From positions 1 to 22,308 of IMG/VR virus record IMGVR_UViG_3300035661_002051: 22,308 nucleotides of DNA. One strand, given 5' to 3'. Positions 1-7,102 of this stretch are shown here, one piece after another. Position 1 is the stretch's first letter, and each line of letters starts with the position of its first letter. The DNA comes from a virus. The notes below the pieces were generated by a model. That model was not told the origin of the DNA. It ran no database searches and saw nothing but the letters and a program-made list of their open reading frames with translations. The position numbers were made by a program, and so were the translations under genes.

Positions 1-1122
1 AGGCTTTACATGCTCATACACCATATGAGTTACAACAACGTCCATATAGTTGTAGTGTTTAAGCACAGAATGATACTCATCAGGCTGCTCCAGCAACCAA
101 GACAGAGGGTACACACTAGGAGCGCTTTCTTCTACACTTTTGAATTTGTCTTCGTACCCGCCATACGGTGTGTACAAATAGGCCAAATTCTTAAGGCCGT
201 TGCTCGCCTCCTCATTGACCCCTATGTAAAACCCCACAAGGGTACAAAACAAAGGAGGAGTCACCTCCATTTGATATTTTTCTAGCAGCCACCCAGAGTC
301 AAATTTGAGGTGGTGGGCCACCTTTTCTACACCTGGCAACTGTAGTATCCTTTGGCAAACTTGTCTGTCTTGTTCCCAACTGTCTTTATAGGGGTCTGCC
401 CCTGCTACCAAATACTTGTCACCATCCTTCAAACAGAACCCAATCCTAGTGATAAAACCATTTGGGTTCTTAGGGTCTAAGCACTTATTGGTCTCAATGT
501 CGTACACAACGCTCTTAGCATGTTGTGCGTACCCCTCAAACTCCTGCAATGATACCTCTGTGTACGGGGCATTTGAGATTGAATCAACACGGGTATCCCA
601 CGTTCTGTAGGCACGTTTCATATCCTCCACCCACATACTGAGCATGCCTATATTGCGCAGTATGTATGCCGGATGGAATATGGGGAATACGGGCACGGCA
701 CCCCAGGAGGCTTCGTAGGACAACCTAGTGCCACGCAGTTTAGTGATACCCGTCAACCCTAGCAATGACTGCAGAGGTACTGCCCCGCACACAAATATAA
801 AGTCAGGGTGGCAATTTTCTATGTCTTCAATCAAGTATTTACGGCAAGCCTGTATAGCCTTGGCGCCACTCAACTTGTTTTGTGGGGGGCGGCACTTCAC
901 AGCGTTAGTTATGTAAGGCACTACATCTTTAGGCAGGAACTCAGCTAGACCATCTCTCAGCAGCTGACCTGACTCGCCAACAAATGGCTTAGCCATCCTA
1001 TCTTCTTCGGCGCCAGGAGCTTCCCCTATTATCAAGATTCTAGGGGAACCGCTGCCAACAGACATAGGTATCTTGACTGACATGCAAGATTTGCATAGGT
1101 CACAGTCAGTACACCGAGGCAT
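1..1122 (-). CDS. Family-4 uracil-DNA glycosylase fused to 3'-5' exonuclease (N-terminal part of a DNA polymerase), partial
   Basis: 374 codons are visible and the reading frame runs off the left edge. Residues 1-165 look like a family-4 (Fe-S) uracil-DNA glycosylase: an N-terminal Cys cluster (C4, C7, C10, C13), motif GEAPGAEED at 33-41, PFVGESG, Cys77 and Cys93 with 15 residues between them, and HPAYILR at 150-156. From about 200 a DnaQ-fold proofreading exonuclease follows: Exo I YDIET at 207-211, Exo II HHLKFD ending at D275, and Exo III Y357-xxx-D361. A family A polymerase domain is expected beyond the edge but is not seen. SPO1-like phage polymerases are known to carry a UDG-like N-terminus. 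The ATG overlaps the upstream TAA by one base (TAATG) behind AGGAAACGG. The catalytic and cluster residues look intact, so the glycosylase may be active. A stand-alone UDG-exonuclease is the alternative. Confidence 0.85.
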   Translation of the reverse strand, partial: MPRCTDCDLCKSCMSVKIPMSVGSGSPRILIIGEAPGAEEDRMAKPFVGESGQLLRDGLAEFLPKDVVPYITNAVKCRPPQNKLSGAKAIQACRKYLIEDIENCHPDFIFVCGAVPLQSLLGLTGITKLRGTRLSYEASWGAVPVFPIFHPAYILRNIGMLSMWVEDMKRAYRTWDTRVDSISNAPYTEVSLQEFEGYAQHAKSVVYDIETNKCLDPKNPNGFITRIGFCLKDGDKYLVAGADPYKDSWEQDRQVCQRILQLPGVEKVAHHLKFDSGWLLEKYQMEVTPPLFCTLVGFYIGVNEEASNGLKNLAYLYTPYGGYEDKFKSVEESAPSVYPLSWLLEQPDEYHSVLKHYNYMDVVVTHMVYEHVKP

Positions 1123-1379
1123 TACCGTTTCCTCATCAAGCCCATGCTGTCTAGCATATCATCTGTCAACTTGTTTAGGTGCATGTCCTCAGTGACTACC
1201 AAAACAAGCACACCGTCTAAACCAAGCTGGGACAGAGCCCCTCGCAGCAGCGCCTGCAAATGCTTCAATTGCCTAGGGGTCACTTTGCTCTCTACTGTAG
1301 CAAGCAGGATATCCCCGTTACTGAGTTGCAGCTTGCTGAGTTTAGCTGGGATGGTTGTAGCAGATACCTCCTTAGTCAT
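1122..1379 (-). CDS. Unknown 85-residue phage protein
   Basis: I do not recognise this family. The ATG at 1379 was preferred to an upstream in-frame start at 1439. It lies behind a GGGAGTTGGAGC ribosome binding site and overlaps the end of the upstream gene by 8 nt (ATGACTAA), the same junction style used elsewhere in this genome. The protein has a beta-rich N-terminal half (KLSKLQLSNGDILLATVESK), a Leu/Ala-rich helix (LKHLQALLRGALSQLG), a hydrophobic strand (DGVLVLVVTED) and a basic tail ending GLMRKR. The longest hydrophobic run is too short to be a convincing membrane segment. It lies directly upstream of the UDG-polymerase gene with a one-base overlap, so co-translation with replication genes is likely. 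The function is unknown. Confidence 0.6.
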   Translation of the reverse strand: MTKEVSATTIPAKLSKLQLSNGDILLATVESKVTPRQLKHLQALLRGALSQLGLDGVLVLVVTEDMHLNKLTDDMLDSMGLMRKR

Positions 1380-1854
1380 GCTCCAACTCCCTGGAGCCAT
1401 GCAGGGCAGCTTGGTTCGTTTCAGTATCAAATATCTCAATTTTGTCCTGCACGTCTACAACTTCCTTGTAGAGCCTTTCAACCAGCCTATCATAGCGGTC
1501 TGGGTGCTTAGCAAGTATGTACCCAAGCCACTTCACAGAGTAGACAGCTAAGTCAAGAACAGTTTCCTCAACAGCTTCGCCAAAGCCCTTCCATATGTCC
1601 TTACCACTGGTGAAGATTGACTCAAGCCTGTCCCACTTGCGTGCTATAGTGAAGAAGATACCATGGTCTCCCCTTTTGCACCATGAGTTTTTGTACCCAG
1701 GGGCTTTGGTCAGGCTCTGAACCAATGCCAACTTGGCTGCAACCACAAACCAATTGGCTTCGTCCAAAATAATACTGGTGGTCTCTGCGTCGAGACCGCT
1801 AGTGAACGCCAGGTTGATACCTTCTAGCTTATGGGTGGACCTCTCCTCAGTCAT
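1372..1854 (-). CDS. DUF1599/Nmad1-like protein (nucleotide-modification-associated)
   Basis: 160 residues from the ATG at 1854. An in-frame TTG at 1866 is less likely because GGAGG sits 5 nt before the ATG and overlaps that TTG. The central part resembles the DUF1599 family (nucleotide modification associated domain 1). It has a SWCKRGDHGIFFTIARKWDRLESIF segment split by a loop, then acidic EAVEETVLDLAVYSVKWLGYI, recalling the family pattern of a K-x-x-R-L segment followed by E-x2-D/E-T-x-x-D-L-A-x-Y. The pattern of acidic residues on helices also recalls all-alpha NTP pyrophosphatases, so a nucleotide-binding role is inferred. It starts inside the end of the methyltransferase gene (8-nt overlap). 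The family is recognised from memory of its motif and was not confirmed by a search. Confidence 0.55.
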   Translation of the reverse strand: MTEERSTHKLEGINLAFTSGLDAETTSIILDEANWFVVAAKLALVQSLTKAPGYKNSWCKRGDHGIFFTIARKWDRLESIFTSGKDIWKGFGEAVEETVLDLAVYSVKWLGYILAKHPDRYDRLVERLYKEVVDVQDKIEIFDTETNQAALHGSRELEHD

Positions 1855-2524
1855 TTTTGCCTCCAAATAGTGGCTGGGTCAATGCCTCCTTGATACGCTT
1901 GACTGCTATGTTGAAATAGTCCTTGTTTATCTCAATTCCAATGAAGTTCCGGCTCAGCTTGGCACAGGCCACGCCGGTCGTGCCGGAGCCCATGAAGGGG
2001 TCAAGGATGCTTTGGCCTCCAGATGCTGCGACCAGCGATATCATTAGCGCCTCTGGCTTGGTGGCCGGATGATACCACCAGTTATGCCCATCGCAATTTG
2101 TCCTTATGACATCCCAACCAATCGCTTTTTGCTTCACCGGACGCCATAATGCGATAGGATGGTAGCGATATGCGTAGCCGTCTTTCCTGGTTCTTGACAG
2201 AGTAAAGGCCGGAGCCCAAATAAGAATCCTATCTGGGCGCGGGGCGTAGTTCGCAAAGTCCAGAATCCGAGGCGCGGAGCCAAACCACATAACAGGGCCT
2301 CTTGCAGCATTGAGGCAAAGCGAGAGCACCTCTTGCGGCGGCATATCATAATCCCAATCCGCTGCCTTCACCCCATATGGGGGGTCTGTGACAACAGCGT
2401 CCACCTGTCTCAACGTAGGCATAATCTTCAGACAGTCAGCGCAGTAAAGTGTGGATGTTGTCTGGCCATTGCGCAGGATGACTGGGTTTGACCGTTTAGC
2501 CAGCATATTGAATATACTAAACAC
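1847..2524 (-). CDS. Beta-class DNA methyltransferase (N6-adenine or N4-cytosine, DPPY type)
   Basis: 225 residues. Motif IV TDPPYG (46-51) comes before the SAM-binding motif I region LDPFMGSGTTG (174-184) and GIEI (196-199), with HPATKPEAL at 152-160. This order defines the beta class of the N6/N4 methyltransferase family (PF01555). It transfers methyl from SAM to an exocyclic amine in DNA; adenine and cytosine cannot be separated by eye. No restriction enzyme gene is adjacent, so it is an orphan enzyme, plausibly for anti-restriction or regulation. The start is GTG, with GGAGG six nt upstream; the intervening ATG runs straight into TAG and cannot be used. Sampled lines inside the gene are about 60% G+C against 37-47% in neighbouring genes, suggesting recent acquisition. 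It lies just downstream of the inserted RCC1 gene. Confidence 0.88.
   Translation of the reverse strand: MFSIFNMLAKRSNPVILRNGQTTSTLYCADCLKIMPTLRQVDAVVTDPPYGVKAADWDYDMPPQEVLSLCLNAARGPVMWFGSAPRILDFANYAPRPDRILIWAPAFTLSRTRKDGYAYRYHPIALWRPVKQKAIGWDVIRTNCDGHNWWYHPATKPEALMISLVAASGGQSILDPFMGSGTTGVACAKLSRNFIGIEINKDYFNIAVKRIKEALTQPLFGGKND
1860..1864 (-). promoter_or_regulatory. Ribosome binding site fixing the start of the DUF1599-like gene
   Basis: GGAGG on the minus strand, 5 nt before the ATG at 1854. It overlaps the alternative TTG at 1866-1864, so that TTG is unlikely to be the start. It lies within the 3' end of the methyltransferase gene. Confidence 0.7.
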
Positions 2525-2540
2525 CTACATCCTCCATAAT
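2515..2540. repeat. Direct repeat copy A (26 bp, exact)
   Basis: These 26 bases recur exactly at 3180-3205. One mismatch and then a matching GCC extend the similarity. On the minus strand the repeat contains ATGGAGGATGTAGGTGTTTAG, here serving as the ribosome binding site and GTG start of the methyltransferase. In copy B the same bases encode the end of the HD-domain protein (MEDVGV, stop). The RCC1 gene lies between the two copies. Confidence 0.9.
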
Positions 2541-2565
2541 CGCCCAAGGTGGTCTTTGGGTGATT

Positions 2566-3114
2566 TCATTTCTTTGTTCTCCAATTGCACAACAGATTTA
2601 TATATGACCCATGCGTTAAAAGCTGCTTAGGGGTAGCACTGTTGATACATACTCCAATGCCAGGCTTAGTCTTCCCCCAGCCCCATACTGTACCGCCCTT
2701 TTTCATGGCTAGGGAATGATAATCGCCGCCAGAAATGGCTATAACATCAGTGAGCCCTAAAACCTGAACAGCGACATTGCTAGTGGAGTATTTCCCGTTG
2801 CCTAGTTGGCCATAACTGCCATTGCCCCAAGCCCAAACCGTGCCGTCATTTTTCAAGGCTAGGGTATGATATCCGCCCTCAGCAATGGCTGTTATACCGG
2901 CCAGCGCTGGCCCACCAACAGAAGTTACAACCTGAACAGGGGTATTCCTGCTAATATATGTTCCGTCGCCGAGTTCACCATTGTTATTTGTGCCCCAGGC
3001 CCATACCGTACCATCATTCAGTAAGACAATAACCCGTTTCACTCCGTTACCGGACTTAATGGCCGATATGACTGAGGATTCGTCAAATGGCTTTGACTTA
3101 GGTTTCTTGGTCAC
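2566..3114 (-). CDS. RCC1-repeat protein, short, probably inserted
   Basis: 182 residues with RCC1 (beta-propeller blade) repeats. Two clear copies carry the N/KNDGTVWAWGxNxxGxLGxGT signature (around 33-50 and 86-105). A third, degenerate copy lies at about 138-150 (GGTVWGWGKTKPG). Full RCC1 propellers have seven blades, so this is either a fragment or a short multimerising form. The C-terminal 35 residues fit the repeat poorly. The start is GTG with GGAGG six nt upstream. RCC1 repeats usually make binding surfaces; no catalytic role or partner can be read here. The gene sits between two 26-bp direct repeats that duplicate the junction of the flanking genes, so it looks like a cargo gene (moron) rather than a core replication gene. 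Confidence 0.8.
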   Translation of the reverse strand: MTKKPKSKPFDESSVISAIKSGNGVKRVIVLLNDGTVWAWGTNNNGELGDGTYISRNTPVQVVTSVGGPALAGITAIAEGGYHTLALKNDGTVWAWGNGSYGQLGNGKYSTSNVAVQVLGLTDVIAISGGDYHSLAMKKGGTVWGWGKTKPGIGVCINSATPKQLLTHGSYINLLCNWRTKK

Positions 3115-3120
3115 CTACCA

Positions 3121-3125
3121 CCTCC
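3121..3125 (-). promoter_or_regulatory. Ribosome binding site for the RCC1 gene (GTG start)
   Basis: GGAGG followed by six bases and GTG. The stretch TGGAGGTGGTAGGTG closely resembles TGGAGGATGTAGGTG before the methyltransferase. It could be a third, imperfect copy of the flanking repeat or simply a similar translation signal. Confidence 0.6.
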
Positions 3126-3179
3126 AGCCAGACAAGAGTGGCTGCTCTCGCCAACCCCTCTGGGCATCACTAGCACTGC

Positions 3180-3205
3180 TACTAAACACCTACATCCTCC
3201 ATAAT
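3180..3205. repeat. Direct repeat copy B (26 bp, exact)
   Basis: Identical to 2515-2540. This copy is part of the 3' end of the HD-domain phosphohydrolase gene, including its stop codon. About 640 bp separate the two copies. Confidence 0.9.
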
Positions 3206-3820
3206 TGCCAAGCTGGCGGTATTGACTGCTTTGACCAGGGCAGCAACTTCTTCAGTCAAAAAGAGCAAAGTTCTGACTTCCTGAGAAAAGAAATAATTGT
3301 ATCTAGCCCAAGCCACTTGTGTCGCCTTGTCAAGGACATATTCCACATCAGAGTTACCCAGTTCTACTTCTCCTTGCATGGTAAGAAACAGCTCAAGCAT
3401 ATCCCCGAACTCAACCAAATGGTCCTCTAGCTGATGCGTAGAACTGTTGCCCCAAATGCTCCCTTGTATGGCATCAGAGTCTAGGATACCGGCTTTTTCC
3501 CACATCAGTATCCGCTCAACCTGCTCATAACTACTGCCCTTATCAGAACCAAGCAGCTCATTGATGACTTTTTTGGTCGGCCAAGGGATATCCCCAGTCA
3601 CTGCTTCGGGCAGGTCATGAAACAACGCACGTTCCAGCAAGTAGGTCAAATCAACTCTAGCTGCTGGTGAATTGCTGGCATTGAGAACTGAAGCTGCTTT
3701 ATGCAGAAACATCGCCAAGTTGTAGCTATGCTCCGCTACACTCTGAGGTTTGCGGAGCTGGTGCATGTGCAACCTCTTTATGTCAGAAAGTCTGCGGGCA
3801 AGTTTAGAATAAGAGGCCAT
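3182..3820 (-). CDS. HD-domain 5'-deoxynucleotidase, YfbR-like
   Basis: 212 residues from the ATG at 3820; GGAG sits six nt upstream, and the codon before it (TTG) is not needed. Metal and catalytic residues of the YfbR/dNMP phosphohydrolase family are in place: SVAEHS with H31, HD at 68-69, E72 and D77 in LPEAVTGDIPWP, and D140 in FGDMLELFL. Positions are close to those of E. coli YfbR (H33, H68, D69, E72, D77, D137). The reaction expected from the family is hydrolysis of dNMP to nucleoside and phosphate in the cytoplasm. The YfbR residue Trp19 after the conserved Arg appears to be Leu17 here, so substrate choice may differ. It is 14 nt downstream of the TS-like gene, suggesting a joint role in the thymidylate/deoxyuridylate pool. 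A DatZ-like dNTP phosphohydrolase is an alternative, though no PurZ is visible. Confidence 0.82.
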   Translation of the reverse strand: MASYSKLARRLSDIKRLHMHQLRKPQSVAEHSYNLAMFLHKAASVLNASNSPAARVDLTYLLERALFHDLPEAVTGDIPWPTKKVINELLGSDKGSSYEQVERILMWEKAGILDSDAIQGSIWGNSSTHQLEDHLVEFGDMLELFLTMQGEVELGNSDVEYVLDKATQVAWARYNYFFSQEVRTLLFLTEEVAALVKAVNTASLAIMEDVGV

Positions 3821-3834
3821 CAATTTCTCCTTTT

Positions 3835-4908
3835 TTACAGTACGTTAGACAAAGCCCAGTCTTTGCTCAGTAAGAACTGCCTACTGGCAGCGACTAACCC
3901 GTTATTGGCCAATGGTTCCTCATGTAGTTTGAAACTTTGCCACCAATGCGCCACTTCAGCGTTGTTTGTTTTACGGAACAGCAAGTGCGCGCCCAGCAAA
4001 GCATAAAACACATGGACAAAATGGTTGCTAGGCCCTGACGACAGGTTCTTTCTCAAGGCATACAAAGTGTCTAATACTTGACTTGTACTTGTGCCTTCCC
4101 AAGCTCTAGACAATGTCTCTACCACTATCCAAATAGCATTGTGGTCTCCCAGCAAGCTGGGATAAGTATCTATGCACTCATTACCGTAGTCAAAGCTAAA
4201 GCAGGAATGCCCAGAAATAGACTTGCATGTTGGTATGTCAGACATCATTCTACGCACCTGCTCATACTTGTCCTCATAAACATGCAAGCTGGTAACATGA
4301 TTGATGTACGCGCCAGGGATAACTCCTCCTGGCAAGGCTGCAGCAACCACTGCGAGGAGCACTGAGAATTCAAAGTGGTTGATGGCGTACCCATAAATCA
4401 AGTCATTGCTACGGCAGAAACGAACCAGGTTAAGGTACTGTCCGGACCTATAGAATTGAATTCCCACATTGCAAGGTATGTCCCTAGAGCTTTTCAGCCG
4501 AGTCAGGTCAGTGGGGTAGTTAATGGGTAAATAGGCTCTGCGGGTTTCGGGGTCGGATGCCAGTATTTCTATGATTGCCCCAATACCTGCACAAATCCTA
4601 GGCCCATAAGCCCCAGGCCACACCAGGCCATCATCGCTAAATGAAGCTGCTGACGGTATGTACCTTTGCAAAAAAGAAATCCGGTCTTGTCCGGACAGTA
4701 CCCATAGAGTTTCTGCCATCAGTTGAAATGGGTGGGCCTTGCGTGATGGCAGTCTAGGCAGTAAGTCCTCGAGAGGATAGCTTACTTCCCAACTGAGGTC
4801 AACAATTTCCTTGTAGTTCATGCCACGGGAGTTCCTATCAACTCCTGAGCGCATAACCCACTGTGACAGGTCTTGTGTGGCCTCAGTAACATCATCATAC
4901 AACCGCAT
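3835..4908 (-). CDS. Thymidylate synthase superfamily enzyme (thymidylate synthase or dUMP hydroxymethylase) with C-terminal extension
   Basis: 357 residues. The first ~215 match the thymidylate synthase fold: AETLWVLSG with E66, Arg pair R123/R124, catalytic Cys146 in DIPCNVGIQFY, RSND (R166, S167, D169), Asn177 in YGYAIN, and H209-V-Y211. Numbering is nearly that of the E. coli enzyme. Asn177 favours a uracil substrate (dUMP); cytosine hydroxymethylases have Asp there. The usual Cys-His is Cys-Asn (N147). Beyond residue ~235 the sequence departs from canonical TS: the ordinary C-terminal lid is not recognisable and about 100 mostly helical residues replace it. It could make dTMP or hydroxymethyl-dUMP from dUMP and methylene-THF. 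The start has GGAGG six nt upstream. It is followed by the dNMP phosphohydrolase. Confidence 0.8.
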   Translation of the reverse strand: MRLYDDVTEATQDLSQWVMRSGVDRNSRGMNYKEIVDLSWEVSYPLEDLLPRLPSRKAHPFQLMAETLWVLSGQDRISFLQRYIPSAASFSDDGLVWPGAYGPRICAGIGAIIEILASDPETRRAYLPINYPTDLTRLKSSRDIPCNVGIQFYRSGQYLNLVRFCRSNDLIYGYAINHFEFSVLLAVVAAALPGGVIPGAYINHVTSLHVYEDKYEQVRRMMSDIPTCKSISGHSCFSFDYGNECIDTYPSLLGDHNAIWIVVETLSRAWEGTSTSQVLDTLYALRKNLSSGPSNHFVHVFYALLGAHLLFRKTNNAEVAHWWQSFKLHEEPLANNGLVAASRQFLLSKDWALSNVL

Positions 4909-4935
4909 GTGTGCCCTCCGCTCTTGTATTACAGC

Positions 4936-5835
4936 TTAGTGCTTGAAAACTTTAGTCCTGTATAAATCCCAAGGGTCTCCTTGCTTCTCTGTAAGATGTA
5001 CTATATCCACTGCTATGCCCCACTGTGACAATTTCTTACTGGCCTTTCTCAGTTGGTCATTAGAGACATCAGGGTCAAACATCAACGTGCATCTTCCAAG
5101 GTGGAGCTTAGACAGCTTGATGGCCTGAACATCACTAATTGTCTTGCCTAGCACAGCAACTGAGGGGCAACCGAGCAGCTCAGACGCTCCCCAAGCTGAC
5201 ATCAATCCCTCTGTGATGATAAAGGGTTCATTGGGCCGAAGATACTGTATGTAGCCGACCACACTGCTCTTTCCTAAGCAGGCATCACTTTCTGATGGGT
5301 TTAGGTACTTAGGGCCACCTGCGTTACCGACAACCCTAGCCTGATAATACACCAGTTTGTTGTCTTCAAACAGCGGGAACACCAGTCTCCCCTGCAACCT
5401 GCCAACCGTGCCAAACCCTACCCCGTACTTCTGAATCATTTCTGGTGTTGCCCCTCTTTTGAACAGATAATCTGCTGCTCTAGCTGCCATCACCCCTTTT
5501 GCTCCGGTTAGAGGGGTCCATAGGTCAGCCGAGGGGGCCTCCACTTTTGGGCCTCTGGCACCCTCTCGTCTTAGAGACGCAACGGAAGGCTTGTGAGCCA
5601 TAAGACGTACTGCGTTGACCTGTTTCATAAGCTGGAGGGTCGTAAAAGTAGCTAGGCAGAACACACAACGGCCTACCCCTTTGGTGACATTGAAGTTCAA
5701 AGTAGGGTATCCGTTGTGGTCAATATGCATGCACTTTGGGCAGAGCACTTTAGTTTCGCCATCATGGCCTATGCGAGCCTGCCCCTTAGACCAGGAGTTG
5801 ATAACCTGCTCAGAAAGCTGAGTCTTCGTTCTCAT
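4936..5835 (-). CDS. DnaG-type DNA primase
   Basis: 299 residues. An N-terminal zinc ribbon has CPKC (C32, C35) and CVFC (C57, C60). A central region shared by DnaG-like primases reads GRLVFPLFEDNKLVYYQAR at 149-167. The Toprim domain has FIITEG with E209 and the metal-binding DPD at 254-256. It should synthesise RNA primers at the fork with the helicase encoded upstream. At 299 residues it is about half the length of cellular DnaG and lacks the C-terminal helicase-binding domain, as is common in phages. The ATG lies inside the 3' end of the helicase gene (26-nt overlap). No strong ribosome binding site precedes it, so translation is probably coupled to the helicase. Confidence 0.88.
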   Translation of the reverse strand: MRTKTQLSEQVINSWSKGQARIGHDGETKVLCPKCMHIDHNGYPTLNFNVTKGVGRCVFCLATFTTLQLMKQVNAVRLMAHKPSVASLRREGARGPKVEAPSADLWTPLTGAKGVMAARAADYLFKRGATPEMIQKYGVGFGTVGRLQGRLVFPLFEDNKLVYYQARVVGNAGGPKYLNPSESDACLGKSSVVGYIQYLRPNEPFIITEGLMSAWGASELLGCPSVAVLGKTISDVQAIKLSKLHLGRCTLMFDPDVSNDQLRKASKKLSQWGIAVDIVHLTEKQGDPWDLYRTKVFKH

Positions 5836-7102
5836 CGACGTAAATCCTGGCTACATCACGGTCCACCATGGCCTGTATAATCCTGCCATCATTTTCTTCC
5901 CGAGCCCCTGCTATGTACAAGCGAGCACGCTCAGGCTGACCGTACCTCTCCTCCTTGGTTTGGCAAAAAGCAACAGCCAAATCTACGATAGCCATTTTGC
6001 CTATGTCTTCAGCTACGTCTGACATATTGATTATCTCAGCGTTTAGGGTAGCTTTGTTGCTCTGGCTAGCAGTCCAGACTGCCATATTGAATTCGCTGCC
6101 CAAAGCCCTCAAGTCTGTGTATGTTCTTGATAACTCAAATCTTCTTTCTGAATACTTCCTAGTTGGCTCTAGCAGGTCCGCGTAGTCAACCACCAATACG
6201 TCAAACTTGATTCCTTGGGTGGCGTAGTAGTTGAGCAGCCCATATATCGTTTCGGAGGATGCTTTGTTAGCAGGGAAATACTTGACAACCAATTCTCCTC
6301 GGAGCTTCTTCAGCCTGTTGATTAGCTCTTGTGCTCTGTCATAGTTATCTGCTTGACGGAGAGCGCGCTTGGTGAGGTTAGTCACTGCTCTGTCATACCG
6401 TAGCTCAGTTGCTTCCTGCCTTAATTCAAGTGTAATATGCAGCACCTTGAGGCCGTTAGTCATGGCCCCATACCCAATGTTGACTAGGGAGAATGATTTG
6501 CCCCTTTTGGGTGGAGCAAGTATAGCAGCCAGCTCCCCGCGAGCAACCCTGATACGGTTGCCCAGGCCCACATTCAGCAGCTCTGCTTCTTCGCCTCTTA
6601 TGTATTTTAGCAACCGTTCTTTTGATGTGCCGAAGTATGTACTGTTTTCTACGTTAGGAAAACCGAACGAGGATATGCTGTCTAGTTCGTTCCTTAGCCC
6701 TAGCACATCAATGTTTTCCCCTTGCTCTGACGCTGCTATTATTGACTCCCCCAGCAAGGCTAGTTTTGTGCGCTTTACAAATCCTACAAGATGCTGCCGT
6801 ATGAACTCAATGTCATTGGGCTGTTTTGCCATCACGACTGTTAGGGCATCCTCGACAGCCTTGCGTTTGTCTTTGCTTTGGATTTGGTCAACCACCCTGC
6901 TGATTATGGAGCCATGTTCAGGCACTTTGCCATACTGCCTGTAGAACTCTCTAACCTCTTCCCACGCCAGCCCAAGGTACTCAATCACAAATGACTCTGG
7001 GGGGATGAACAAACCGAACTCTTTGAAGTGTTCGGGCTTCAGCAGGTACATGAACAACTCTTCTTGGAATGCCTTGCTTTCGCTGAGCCTAAACGGTTTC
7101 AT
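5810..7102 (-). CDS. DnaB-like replicative DNA helicase
   Basis: 430 residues. The RecA-fold ATPase domain has Walker A PPKRGKS (197-203), LELRQEATELRYD with the family's conserved E and R residues, Walker B VLVVDYAD (302-309), TASQSN (344-349) and a C-terminal basic/acidic segment with R residues that could act as the arginine finger. The N-terminal ~170 residues are helical and not closely similar to the DnaB N-terminal domain. It is expected to be a hexameric 5'-3' helicase unwinding phage DNA for the primase and polymerase in this window. It overlaps the upstream unknown gene by 14 nt and the primase by 26 nt. An AAGGAGAAGGGA ribosome binding site precedes the ATG. Confidence 0.9.
   Translation of the reverse strand: MKPFRLSESKAFQEELFMYLLKPEHFKEFGLFIPPESFVIEYLGLAWEEVREFYRQYGKVPEHGSIISRVVDQIQSKDKRKAVEDALTVVMAKQPNDIEFIRQHLVGFVKRTKLALLGESIIAASEQGENIDVLGLRNELDSISSFGFPNVENSTYFGTSKERLLKYIRGEEAELLNVGLGNRIRVARGELAAILAPPKRGKSFSLVNIGYGAMTNGLKVLHITLELRQEATELRYDRAVTNLTKRALRQADNYDRAQELINRLKKLRGELVVKYFPANKASSETIYGLLNYYATQGIKFDVLVVDYADLLEPTRKYSERRFELSRTYTDLRALGSEFNMAVWTASQSNKATLNAEIINMSDVAEDIGKMAIVDLAVAFCQTKEERYGQPERARLYIAGAREENDGRIIQAMVDRDVARIYVDENEDSAF

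Noticed and set aside
1122-1439. Longer version of the 85-residue protein starting at 1439
   Set aside because: The extra 20 codons overlap the DUF1599-like gene deeply. The internal ATG at 1379 has a good ribosome binding site and the usual 8-nt overlap.
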